Position numbers and translations under genes: made by a program
Assembly (NCBI GenBank): GCA_019359535.1
Contig: JAHHHE010000001.1
Coordinates: forward strand, 35,040-99,039
DNA length: 64,000 nucleotides
Direction of reading: 5' to 3'
DNA from: Gloeocapsa sp. UFS-A4-WI-NPMV-4B04
Lineage (GTDB): Bacteria > Cyanobacteriota > Cyanobacteriia > Cyanobacteriales > Chroococcidiopsidaceae
Part shown: positions 37,801 to 45,920 of the stretch, piece by piece
Position numbering within the stretch: position 1 is the stretch's first letter
Layout: each line of letters opens with the position of its first letter
Notes under the pieces: model-generated
Told to the model about the DNA's origin: nothing
The model's input: the letters and a program-made list of their open reading frames with translations, nothing else
The model's database searches: none

Positions 37801-39093
37801 TTCTTCTAGAACGACGTGAGCATTAGTTCCCCCAAGTCCAAAAGAGCTAACTCCAGCACGGCGGGGGATGCCGTTTGTTTGCCATGCAGATAATTTGGTA
37901 TTGACGTAGAAGGGACTGTTGGCAAAGTCAATTTCAGGATTAGGTTGTTCAAAGTGCAAACTGGGCGGTATTTGTTGATGTTTAAAAGCTAGAGCAGTTT
38001 TGATTAAACTCGTTACACCAGCAGCTGTATTTAAATGACTAACATTAGTTTTAACTGAACCAATCGCACAGAAATTCTGCTTGTTAGTGCCAGCCCGAAA
38101 TACCTTTTCTAACGCCCTAATTTCGATCGGATCTCCTAGGGGTGTACCTGTTCCATGCGTCTCAATGTAGGTAATTGTCTCTGGATCGAATGAGGCGATC
38201 GCTTGTGCTTGGGCAATTACTTCTGCTTGACCTGTGACACTAGGAGCGGTATAACTTACTTTTGCTGCACCGTCGTTATTAATCGCTGAACCTTTAATAA
38301 CTGCATAAATGCGATCGCCATCGGCTAAAGCTTCTGCTAATCTCTTCAATACAACCACTCCCACACCTCTACCAAAAGGACCGCCTTGTGCTTGAGCATC
38401 AAAAGCGCGAGTGTGTCCGTCAGGAGAAGCCATCCCACCCGTTTGATAGAAATAACCCTCTGTTTGGGGAACTTGAATCGCCACGCCCCCCGCCAGTGCT
38501 AGATCACACTGATAACTGAGCAAGCCGCGGCACGCCAGATGCACCGCTACTAATGAAGTCGAGCAAGCTGTACCAACGCTGATACTCGGTCCCTTCAAGT
38601 TCAACTGATAAGAAACTCGTGTAGAGATCGAATCCTTATCATTACCGAGGGCAATTTGCATACTCAGCGATTTGAGCAAGTGAGGATGGGACGCAATATT
38701 GTTTAGCAAGTAGGTACTTAGGTTTCCCCCTGCATAAACACCAGTGAAATTTTTATCTGCTTTTGGGTCATAGCCAGCATTTTCCATTGCTGACCAAGCA
38801 CACTCTAAAAATAGGCGTTGTTGGGGGTCGAGGATTTGAGCTTCTCTGGGAGAGTAGCCGAAGAAAGAAGCGTCAAACATTTCAATGTCTTCTAGCACGA
38901 ACCCAGCTTTGACATAGTTGCGATCGCGCAATACAGCTGAATCTACGCCGGAAGCTACTAATTCCTCATCGTTAAATAAAGAAATTGACTCCACACCCTC
39001 GCAGAGATTCTGCCAAAACTGATCAACACTCTTAGCTCCCGGAAACCGACCAGCCATACCAATAATGGCTATGCCTTTCAAGTGATTATTCAT
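34819..39093 (-). CDS. Type I PKS KS-AT-MT-ACP
   Basis: 1424 aa; KS TACSTSLVAVH; AT MIGYSIGEY and SHAFHS; SAM-MT ILEIGAGTGTATAALLPLL...VVAFKVLHVARNIEETL; ACP FFALGGDSLTGTV. Confidence 0.93.
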   Translation of the reverse strand: MNNHLKGIAIIGMAGRFPGAKSVDQFWQNLCEGVESISLFNDEELVASGVDSAVLRDRNYVKAGFVLEDIEMFDASFFGYSPREAQILDPQQRLFLECAWSAMENAGYDPKADKNFTGVYAGGNLSTYLLNNIASHPHLLKSLSMQIALGNDKDSISTRVSYQLNLKGPSISVGTACSTSLVAVHLACRGLLSYQCDLALAGGVAIQVPQTEGYFYQTGGMASPDGHTRAFDAQAQGGPFGRGVGVVVLKRLAEALADGDRIYAVIKGSAINNDGAAKVSYTAPSVTGQAEVIAQAQAIASFDPETITYIETHGTGTPLGDPIEIRALEKVFRAGTNKQNFCAIGSVKTNVSHLNTAAGVTSLIKTALAFKHQQIPPSLHFEQPNPEIDFANSPFYVNTKLSAWQTNGIPRRAGVSSFGLGGTNAHVVLEEAPVVEASGKSRPWQLLMLSAKTISALDTATANLVDYLQQQPELNLADVAYTLQVGRHAFDHRRTVVCQDISDAIVALQDPKRVLTSTHEMNERRVAFMFTGLGTHYANMARELYQVEPTFREHCDRCCALFQPLLGVDLRDVIYPDSLEVTAKSGIDFRKMLGRDAAQPDAATQKLNQTYLTQPALFVIEYALAQLWRSWGITPVAMIGYSIGEYVAATEAGVLSLDDAITLVARRAQMIQDLPGGAMLAVPLSPAEVQPFLSEHLSLSAVNGSSLCVLAGTTEAVEQLAEQLTAKGLACRRLQSSHAFHSQMMEAIADSFTALVKTINLQPPQIPYISNVTGTWITAEQATDPSYWTKHLCEPVLFADGVQQLWKHCPILLEVGAGQTLSSLALQCLDMPAADKVVLPSLRHAYEPQSDLAFILNTLGQLWLSGVKINWSGFYAHERRYRLPLPTYPFERQRYWIEKAEGRTQEVEGRGQLKVPFWESLIEAGQIQAKAGIAELDEQPYQEKRQWLDRLCIAYINLTLRRLGAFSDRAVKYSFKELFEQCQIIPRYRELLQRWLEILVEQGQLDQEQGLFSNLSPLSADSLDQLLAEVRVRWMDTPQQIELLQLYGENMVAILTGEQEPLELHVSTLLNEGEFAIQDLPMNNYYNSIMQACMEQVVKSLSPQVNLRILEIGAGTGTATAALLPLLPSQQTRYTFTDVGGFFLNAAKKKFSAYPFVEYQLLDIEQPPQAQGYESHSFDVVVAFKVLHVARNIEETLDRVRSLLAPGGLLLLWETTEAKLESEVIDALIMQPIEDKKGDRNMGNPFLSQQQWQAALKSHGFIEMAAFSEFEPFREHVIFAQADASTKSPTPPAFTVLHQKAAESKVSSLHFRPNLKNAYVAPTNDIERRIADIYQELLGINAVGIHDNFFALGGDSLTGTVLISHLRKYFQLELPVRSIFEAPSVAELALVTEEFLIEELEKLSEDEANSTLNKAQSFELKSRI

Positions 39094-42000
39094 GCACCCT
39101 CCTCTTGCTCTTAATCAATTCCATTTCTGCTGCCATCGCCGCTTCTTGCCTCTTGGCACGCTCCTGTGCTTGTTCAAAGGCAGGTTCAACTTGTTTGCAG
39201 CTGAGATATTCTGCCAAGGCACTTATAGTTGAATATTCAAATAAATCAGCCGTTGAGATATTGCAATTTAAAGCTGCTTGCAATTTGCTACGTACCTGAA
39301 CCATAAGAAGTGAATCGCCACCTAGATCAAAAAAGTTATCGCGCACACCTACTTGTCTCCCCAGCAGTTCTTGCCAGATAGTAGTAATTTTTTGCTCAAT
39401 CTCATTTCTAGGAGCAACTTCGCCATTGCTTAGTGCTGGTCTTGGCTGCGTTGGCTGACGATGCTCCTCTAAAGCTTCTAGGTGTGGCGGACTATGAGCT
39501 TGATTGCGAAAATCATGCGTCGATACTAGAACTTGAGAGAATGTACTTCCCAAAATGCGACTAAACGCTTCGACACCCTCTGTAGGTAATAAACCTTGCT
39601 TAAGTAGCTGCGTTTGATACGAGTTGGCAGAAGCTACACCATTTTTGATTTTGAACTGCTCACTGCTAGGGGATTTTTGAGTATCTGTAGCAACCTGTAT
39701 TTTTAAAGATTCTCTATCTTGCACCGACACTACAATTTTACCGATATGCTTGGCTCTAGCCATATGTGCAAAAGCGCCAGCTACCGAGCTAATCGGGAAG
39801 ACTTGATGAGGAAGGGGACTAAAATTGCTTTCTTGGAAGTGTTGCACCACTTCACGCCACAGATCGTTGAAGTTAGGTAGATTACGATCAACGTTAATCG
39901 CAAAAAACGATAAGCATTTTTCAAAAACTCTTAGCCCTAATTGGCTATTGTTAAGAATGTCCCGCTTGCCAATTTCGAGAAACCGCCCATAAGGTGCAAG
40001 AACATCCAAGCTTTTGGTCATGAATTCCCCTGCTAGAGAGTTTAAAACCACGTCCACACCCTTGCCATTAGTAAGTTGCATCACTTGATCCGCAAAAGCT
40101 ACGGATCGAGAATCCATCACATGAGCAATACCCTTTGAATGCAAAAACTCTCGTTTTTCTGAGTTACCTGCTGTCGCAAAAATTTCTGCATCTACCCACT
40201 GGGCAATTTGCACCGCAGCCATGCCAACTCCGCCAGCAGCAGCATGAATAAGAACGCGATCGCCTTGACTAAGCCTGCCCAACTTGATCAGAGCATAGTA
40301 GGCTGTTGTAAAAGCTACAGGAATTGTTGCCGCCGCTTCTAAACTCAAATGTGCTGGTTTTGGCGCAACTGCCAAAGCGGAAGTCGTGATAAATCGACTA
40401 AAGCAGGCATCGCCAAAGGCAATAACTTCATCTCCAATTGCAAATCCCTCAACGCCTTCTCCCAACGCCACTATTTTGCCAGCACACTCCAAACCAAACT
40501 TGACTTCAACATCAGGGGGGACTGGTAGCATACCCAGTGCTAGCAGCACTTCCTTGAAGTTAAGTCCAGTCGCGCCGACCTCGATTTCCACCTCACCCAC
40601 ACTTGGCTGCTGGCGTGTAATTGCTTGAAATGTCAACGTATCTAAGTTGCCGAAGGAGGCTATCTGCAAACAAAAATTCTGGTTTTCTGGGGGAGAAGTC
40701 TGTTTAGTAGCGATCGCATCAACATCTACTTTCCGCAAGGTATACTCTTCAATCTCAACCAGTCCTCTTCCCTGGTGATCCATAATCGTGATGTCAAATT
40801 TCAGGGTTTCAGTTCGCGGTTGATTGTTCTCTGCATATCTGATATAGCTGTAAATCTTTTGCGGTAGAGGTGCGCTAACCCTCAACCTTTTATAAGCAAA
40901 CGGTAGGTAAGCACCTGCTGCTTTGAGCCTCAGAAAACCAGTAGCATTATCCAATAAAGCTGGATGCAACTTATAAAAGTTGATGTCGTCCGCGAATTCT
41001 TCCCCTAGTTCCAAGATTGCAAAACCCTGATTCGTACCAAATCTTACTTGCTGAAGGTTATGCCATCTAGAACCGAACTCTATATAGCCTGCTTGCGTAT
41101 GCTCACTCGTAATGATTTCCTGCTCGTTACACCTTGCCGCAATTTCTTTAATGTCATATTTTTCTAGTGATGACTCTACACAAGCTATTTGACCTCTAGC
41201 GTGTTCCAGCCATTGTTCCCCCGCTTGACTAATTATCGAAAATTCAAAGCTATCTTCCTGCTTTTTCAGAATCGTCCTAACTTCTTTTTCTGCATCCGCT
41301 TCTACCACTAAGGGGTGCAAGAAATATACTTCTCGGATTTCAATCATTCCCTGCTGGGTGTGGTGTTCAAAAGCTGCCCTAGCCATTTCCAGATAAGCTG
41401 TTCCTGGAAGTGTCGCTTTTCCCATTATTCTGTGTTCGTCTAGAACCCAGTGTTTGATGACACTAAGTTTGGAGATATAGATATCTTGTGAACCTTCGAC
41501 AATACAGCGATCAAACAAAGGATGAGTCACTTCTTTGGTTTGATTTGGACTATTTAGGGTTTGAGCCGAGCGCTTCGCCGCCTCAGCTGCCATACCTACT
41601 TCCTGCCAAGCAGACCAGTTAATAGCTACAGTGAACGTACTATCTCGGTTAGTTTTGTAGTGAGCAAAAGCGTCAAGAAAAGCATTAGCAGCAGCATAAT
41701 CTACCTGCCCAAATTCCCCCCGGATAGAAGTAAGTGAGGAACACAAAACAAAGAAATCTAGCTGTTCCTGAAAAATATTATTCAGAACCAATGTGCCTTT
41801 AACTTTAGGTTCCAAAATCCTTGCTATCATTTGAGGCGTTTTGCGCTGAATTACCCCACCACTCGGAACCCCAGCAGCATGGATTACACCATTGAACTTG
41901 CCAAATTGCTTCTCAGCCTTAGCGATCGCCGACTGCATTTGTTCAAAATTGCTAACATCAGCGCTCACTACCAAAACTTCTGCACCTAGTTGTTTCAGTT

Positions 42001-45000
42001 TCTGAAGTTGGCGAATTTTGCGGCTAATCTCATCTTCTGGGTTATGAGTAGTCAACCACTCTTCCCATTTGTCTCTAGCTGGAAATGCTGAACGTCCTGT
42101 TAAAAGTAGTTTTGCCCGTACTGTCTGCGCCAGATATTCTGCTAGCACCAGTCCAATTCCTCCGAGTCCACCAGTAATTAGATAGACTCCTTTTTCCCTT
42201 AATCTTGGTGTCTGTGCGCCGCTTTCAGGCAATTGCACAGGCTGAAAGTCCTCAACCCAGCGATGATTTCCTCGGTAAGCGATAGAGTCAGAAGATTCGT
42301 TTTGGAGTTCATCTAGCAGTTGATTGATTAGTTGCTCTGCTTGCCAACTTCCTAACGAGGGCAGATCAATATCAATGCTCCGACAGCTAAGATTTGGGTA
42401 TTCTTGCGGGATTACCTTCACAGCACCAATCGCCAGCGCTTTTTCTGGACACAGCACCTCGGCTCCAGTCACCTGCTGCATATTATTGGAAATGACTGTT
42501 ATTTGCAGACTTTCCGAAAGATGCTGTTTGCCTAATGCCTGAGCAAGAAATAGTAGACTGTAAAACCCTAAATCTTCTCCCAGGTTTGATTTTGGTGTGA
42601 CATTCCACAAATGCGCGATCGCCTTGGGAAACTTGTCTTCTGCTAAAAGTTGCTTAAGTAAAGCATCGTAGTCATTCCCCTGGCGAGGATTAAGGGTGTA
42701 TAGGCGATCGCTCAGTTTCCTGAATTCCGCCCCCACCCTCACAGTAATTACATTTTGTCCCTCTTGGAGTTGCTTCACCAGCTGTTCACCCAAACCGCAC
42801 TCATCAGTAAACACCAGAGTGCAAGACACAACAGACTTCTTGGTATCGATCCCCCCTTGCCCCCCTTGAAAAGAGGGGAACTTAGCTCCGCTTGTCAAGG
42901 AGAGTTCTGCTTCAGTTGATACAGAGTATTCACCTTGAAAAGGAGTGAACTTAGCCCCCCTTGTTAAGGGGGGTTGGGGGGATCTCCGAGGATTGAGCAA
43001 CAAACAGCGTTTCCACGATGGCACGTAGAACCAGTTAGCAATATCCGACTTTTTACTGGATAGAGTTACAGATAACTTTCCTTCTACCTTCTGCCTTCTG
43101 CTCCCTACCCCCTGCTCCCTGTCTCCTGCATTCTCTTCAATCCAGTAACGCTGGCGCTCAAAGGGATAAGTTGGCAAAGGAAGACGATAACGGCGTTCGT
43201 GGCTATAAAATCCCGACCAATTCACCTGTACTCCAGATAGCCAGAGCTTACCCAAGGTACTTAGTAAGAATCCTACATCTGACTTTTGCTCTTTAGGATG
43301 CCGTAATGAAGGTAATGCCGTCTGTTCTGAATGCTTGTTGACGAAAGTGCATAAGGTATTTCCTGGACCCACTTCTAGCAGAATAGAATTTGGTTGTTGC
43401 AGTAACTGGGCAATACCAGATGAAAAATTAACTGTTTGCCGCAGATGTCTTGCCCAGTAACTTGGATCTGTAGCTTCGGTTGGTGTAATCCAGGTTCCTG
43501 TGATATTAGAAACAAACTTAATTTTGGGGGGATGCAGTTTGACTTTATTGACTTCCTGTGTGAATGGCTCCAAGATTGCATCCATCATCGGAGAATGAAA
43601 GGCATGGGAAGTATACAGACGGCGAGAGTTAATACCTTGGGCTAATAGCTTGGCTTGTAAAACTTCCACAGCATCATCAGTTCCAGAAACCACGCATGAA
43701 GTTGGGGCATTAATCGCCGCTAGGGACAATCCAGAGGCTAGGGTTTTCCCTTCTGCCTTCTCTAATAAATCTCTAACTTCCGCCTCTGACAATGGAACAG
43801 AGAGCATTGCACCTCTAGGGAGTTGTTGCATCAGTCGCCCGCGTGTAGCCACCAACGCCAAAGCATCAGCAAGCGACATGACATCAGCCAGAGTTGCAGC
43901 GACATATTCCCCAATACTGTGACCGATCGCCGCCTGGGGAATAATGCCCCATGACATCCACAACTGAGCTAGAGCATATTCAATTACAAACAATGCTGGT
44001 TGAGCGAATTGCGTTTGATTGAGTTGTTCTGCTGCTGCCTCCGCCTCAGACTCACTAGGATAAATTAGCGATCGCAGATCCAGCCCTAGATGAGGTTCGA
44101 GAAGGTGCGAACAGCGATCAACTTGCTCCTGAAAAATTGGCTCAGTCTGATATAACTCCCGCCCCATGTCTGCATACTGAGCGCCTTGTCCGGGAAACAT
44201 GAAGACAATCGAGCGATCGCCCGGTTCTTGTAACTGAGTTGAAATCCAGTGATCATCTCTCTGCAATTGCTTGATTGCATCCTCAATACCCTGGCACACC
44301 AGCACCCGACGATGATTGAATTCTCTACGCCCCACTTGCAGCGTATACGCTACATCCGCCAAGTTTAGCTGGGGATGTTGCTTGAGGTGTTGAGCTAAAT
44401 TCTGTGTAGCAGTTTCTAAAGCTGACTGGGTTTTGGCAGAAAGTACCAGCAATTGCCAAGGGCGAGAAGGGCTAGATTCTGGTATTGTTGGTGCTTCTTC
44501 GAGAATTACATGAGCATTAGTTCCTCCAATACCCAAAGAACTAACACCAGCACGCCGAGGGGTACATCCAGTCCATTCAGCTAACTTGGTATTGACATAA
44601 AAGGGACTATTAGCAAAATCTATCTGGGGATTAGGTTGCTCGAAATTCAGGCTAGGCGGAATTAACTTATGTTTAAGGGCGAGGGTAGTTTTGAGCAGTC
44701 CCGCTATTCCAGCTGCTGCATCTAAATGACCGATATTCGTTTTTACTGAACCAATCGCACAGCAATTCTTTTGCCCGGTACTAGTACCAAAAACTTGGGA
44801 GAGTGCGGCAATTTCAATTGGATCGCCTAAACTTGTGCCAGTACCGTGAGCCTCAATATAATTTACTGTCTGAGGCTCAACCCCCGCTAGCATCATTGCT
44901 TCCGCAATTACCTCTGCTTGACCATCCAAGCTTGGCGCTGTATATCCAACTTTCAAAGCACCGTCGTTGTTAATTGCACAACCTTTAATTACTGCATAAA

Positions 45001-45796
45001 TACAGTCACCGTCTGCGATCGCCTCTGCTAGCCGCTTGAGGACAACAATTCCTACACCGTTACCAATAGTTGTTCCTTTGGCTCTGGCATCAAAAGCATA
45101 GCAGTGACCGTCAGGAGATAGAGTTCCGCCTTGTTCAGACAAATAGCCGCTTTTTTGGGGAACATGAATTGAGACTCCACCTGCTAAAGCAATATCGCAT
45201 TGGTAACTAAGTAAACTTTGGCAAGCAAGTGTTGTTGCTACTAAGGACGTGGAACAAGCTGTTTGTACTGTAATACTCGGTCCAGTGAGATTTAATTTAT
45301 AAGAGACACGAGTAGTTAGGAAATCTTTATCATTCCCAATTAGCGTTTGGTAGCATTGTGCTGAACCCAGGCGATCGCGGTTTAAATCAAAGGCATGATA
45401 GTTATTAAGGCTAGCTCCGCCATAAACTCCAATGCGACTTTTACACTTTTGCGAGTCGTAGCCAGCAGTTTCTAAAGCTTGCCAAGCACATTCTAAAAAT
45501 AAACGATGTTGAGGATCTGTTAGTTCAGCTTCTCTAGGGTTAAAGCCAAAAAATGCCGCATCAAACAACTCAATATCTGCTAATACAGCACCAGCCTTGA
45601 CATAATTCGGGTCATTCAGCACTGCTGAATTTATGCCTGAAGTTGCCAATTCTGCATCAGTAAAGCAAGAAATTGACTCTACTCCATCACACAAATTCTG
45701 CCAAAATTCCTCTAAATTTTTTGCCTGGGGGAATTGCCCCGCCATGCCAATAATTGCTATTCCTTCTATTGATTCGTAGGCTTGTGTACTACTCAT
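39086..45796 (-). CDS. Type I PKS KS-AT-KR-DH-ER-ACP (DH-ER nested within KR C-terminal region)
   Basis: 2236 aa; KS TACSTSLVATT; AT GHSIGEY, SHAFHS; KR YLITGGLGGIGLVLAEYLA; DH HRIMGKATLPGTAYLEM; ER ATGLNFKEVLLALGML, IHAAAGGVGMAAVQIAQ; ACP FFDLGGDSLLMVQ. Confidence 0.93.
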   Translation of the reverse strand: MSSTQAYESIEGIAIIGMAGQFPQAKNLEEFWQNLCDGVESISCFTDAELATSGINSAVLNDPNYVKAGAVLADIELFDAAFFGFNPREAELTDPQHRLFLECAWQALETAGYDSQKCKSRIGVYGGASLNNYHAFDLNRDRLGSAQCYQTLIGNDKDFLTTRVSYKLNLTGPSITVQTACSTSLVATTLACQSLLSYQCDIALAGGVSIHVPQKSGYLSEQGGTLSPDGHCYAFDARAKGTTIGNGVGIVVLKRLAEAIADGDCIYAVIKGCAINNDGALKVGYTAPSLDGQAEVIAEAMMLAGVEPQTVNYIEAHGTGTSLGDPIEIAALSQVFGTSTGQKNCCAIGSVKTNIGHLDAAAGIAGLLKTTLALKHKLIPPSLNFEQPNPQIDFANSPFYVNTKLAEWTGCTPRRAGVSSLGIGGTNAHVILEEAPTIPESSPSRPWQLLVLSAKTQSALETATQNLAQHLKQHPQLNLADVAYTLQVGRREFNHRRVLVCQGIEDAIKQLQRDDHWISTQLQEPGDRSIVFMFPGQGAQYADMGRELYQTEPIFQEQVDRCSHLLEPHLGLDLRSLIYPSESEAEAAAEQLNQTQFAQPALFVIEYALAQLWMSWGIIPQAAIGHSIGEYVAATLADVMSLADALALVATRGRLMQQLPRGAMLSVPLSEAEVRDLLEKAEGKTLASGLSLAAINAPTSCVVSGTDDAVEVLQAKLLAQGINSRRLYTSHAFHSPMMDAILEPFTQEVNKVKLHPPKIKFVSNITGTWITPTEATDPSYWARHLRQTVNFSSGIAQLLQQPNSILLEVGPGNTLCTFVNKHSEQTALPSLRHPKEQKSDVGFLLSTLGKLWLSGVQVNWSGFYSHERRYRLPLPTYPFERQRYWIEENAGDREQGVGSRRQKVEGKLSVTLSSKKSDIANWFYVPSWKRCLLLNPRRSPQPPLTRGAKFTPFQGEYSVSTEAELSLTSGAKFPSFQGGQGGIDTKKSVVSCTLVFTDECGLGEQLVKQLQEGQNVITVRVGAEFRKLSDRLYTLNPRQGNDYDALLKQLLAEDKFPKAIAHLWNVTPKSNLGEDLGFYSLLFLAQALGKQHLSESLQITVISNNMQQVTGAEVLCPEKALAIGAVKVIPQEYPNLSCRSIDIDLPSLGSWQAEQLINQLLDELQNESSDSIAYRGNHRWVEDFQPVQLPESGAQTPRLREKGVYLITGGLGGIGLVLAEYLAQTVRAKLLLTGRSAFPARDKWEEWLTTHNPEDEISRKIRQLQKLKQLGAEVLVVSADVSNFEQMQSAIAKAEKQFGKFNGVIHAAGVPSGGVIQRKTPQMIARILEPKVKGTLVLNNIFQEQLDFFVLCSSLTSIRGEFGQVDYAAANAFLDAFAHYKTNRDSTFTVAINWSAWQEVGMAAEAAKRSAQTLNSPNQTKEVTHPLFDRCIVEGSQDIYISKLSVIKHWVLDEHRIMGKATLPGTAYLEMARAAFEHHTQQGMIEIREVYFLHPLVVEADAEKEVRTILKKQEDSFEFSIISQAGEQWLEHARGQIACVESSLEKYDIKEIAARCNEQEIITSEHTQAGYIEFGSRWHNLQQVRFGTNQGFAILELGEEFADDINFYKLHPALLDNATGFLRLKAAGAYLPFAYKRLRVSAPLPQKIYSYIRYAENNQPRTETLKFDITIMDHQGRGLVEIEEYTLRKVDVDAIATKQTSPPENQNFCLQIASFGNLDTLTFQAITRQQPSVGEVEIEVGATGLNFKEVLLALGMLPVPPDVEVKFGLECAGKIVALGEGVEGFAIGDEVIAFGDACFSRFITTSALAVAPKPAHLSLEAAATIPVAFTTAYYALIKLGRLSQGDRVLIHAAAGGVGMAAVQIAQWVDAEIFATAGNSEKREFLHSKGIAHVMDSRSVAFADQVMQLTNGKGVDVVLNSLAGEFMTKSLDVLAPYGRFLEIGKRDILNNSQLGLRVFEKCLSFFAINVDRNLPNFNDLWREVVQHFQESNFSPLPHQVFPISSVAGAFAHMARAKHIGKIVVSVQDRESLKIQVATDTQKSPSSEQFKIKNGVASANSYQTQLLKQGLLPTEGVEAFSRILGSTFSQVLVSTHDFRNQAHSPPHLEALEEHRQPTQPRPALSNGEVAPRNEIEQKITTIWQELLGRQVGVRDNFFDLGGDSLLMVQVRSKLQAALNCNISTADLFEYSTISALAEYLSCKQVEPAFEQAQERAKRQEAAMAAEMELIKSKRRVHE
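42849..42983. repeat. 135-bp element with terminal inverted repeats (ATCCCCCCTTGCCCCCCTT...AAGGGGGGTTGGGGGGAT), in frame inside PKS ORF
   Basis: Read directly; internal near-repeat CCTTGAAAAG...GAACTTAGC.CC.CTTGT.AAGG occurs twice; encodes RSPQPPLTRGAKFTPFQGEYSVSTEAELSLTSGAKFPSFQGGQGGI. Confidence 0.8.
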
Positions 45797-45920
45797 ATCA
45801 CTTTAGATTTTTGATTGTAAAAGCCTTATAAAAGGTCAAGAATTGAAACTTTGTAAACAAGCTTGGCTATTTCGCCAGATAAAATTTTAAGGCAGGTATT
45901 TCTTTTGAAGTTTTTGACAC

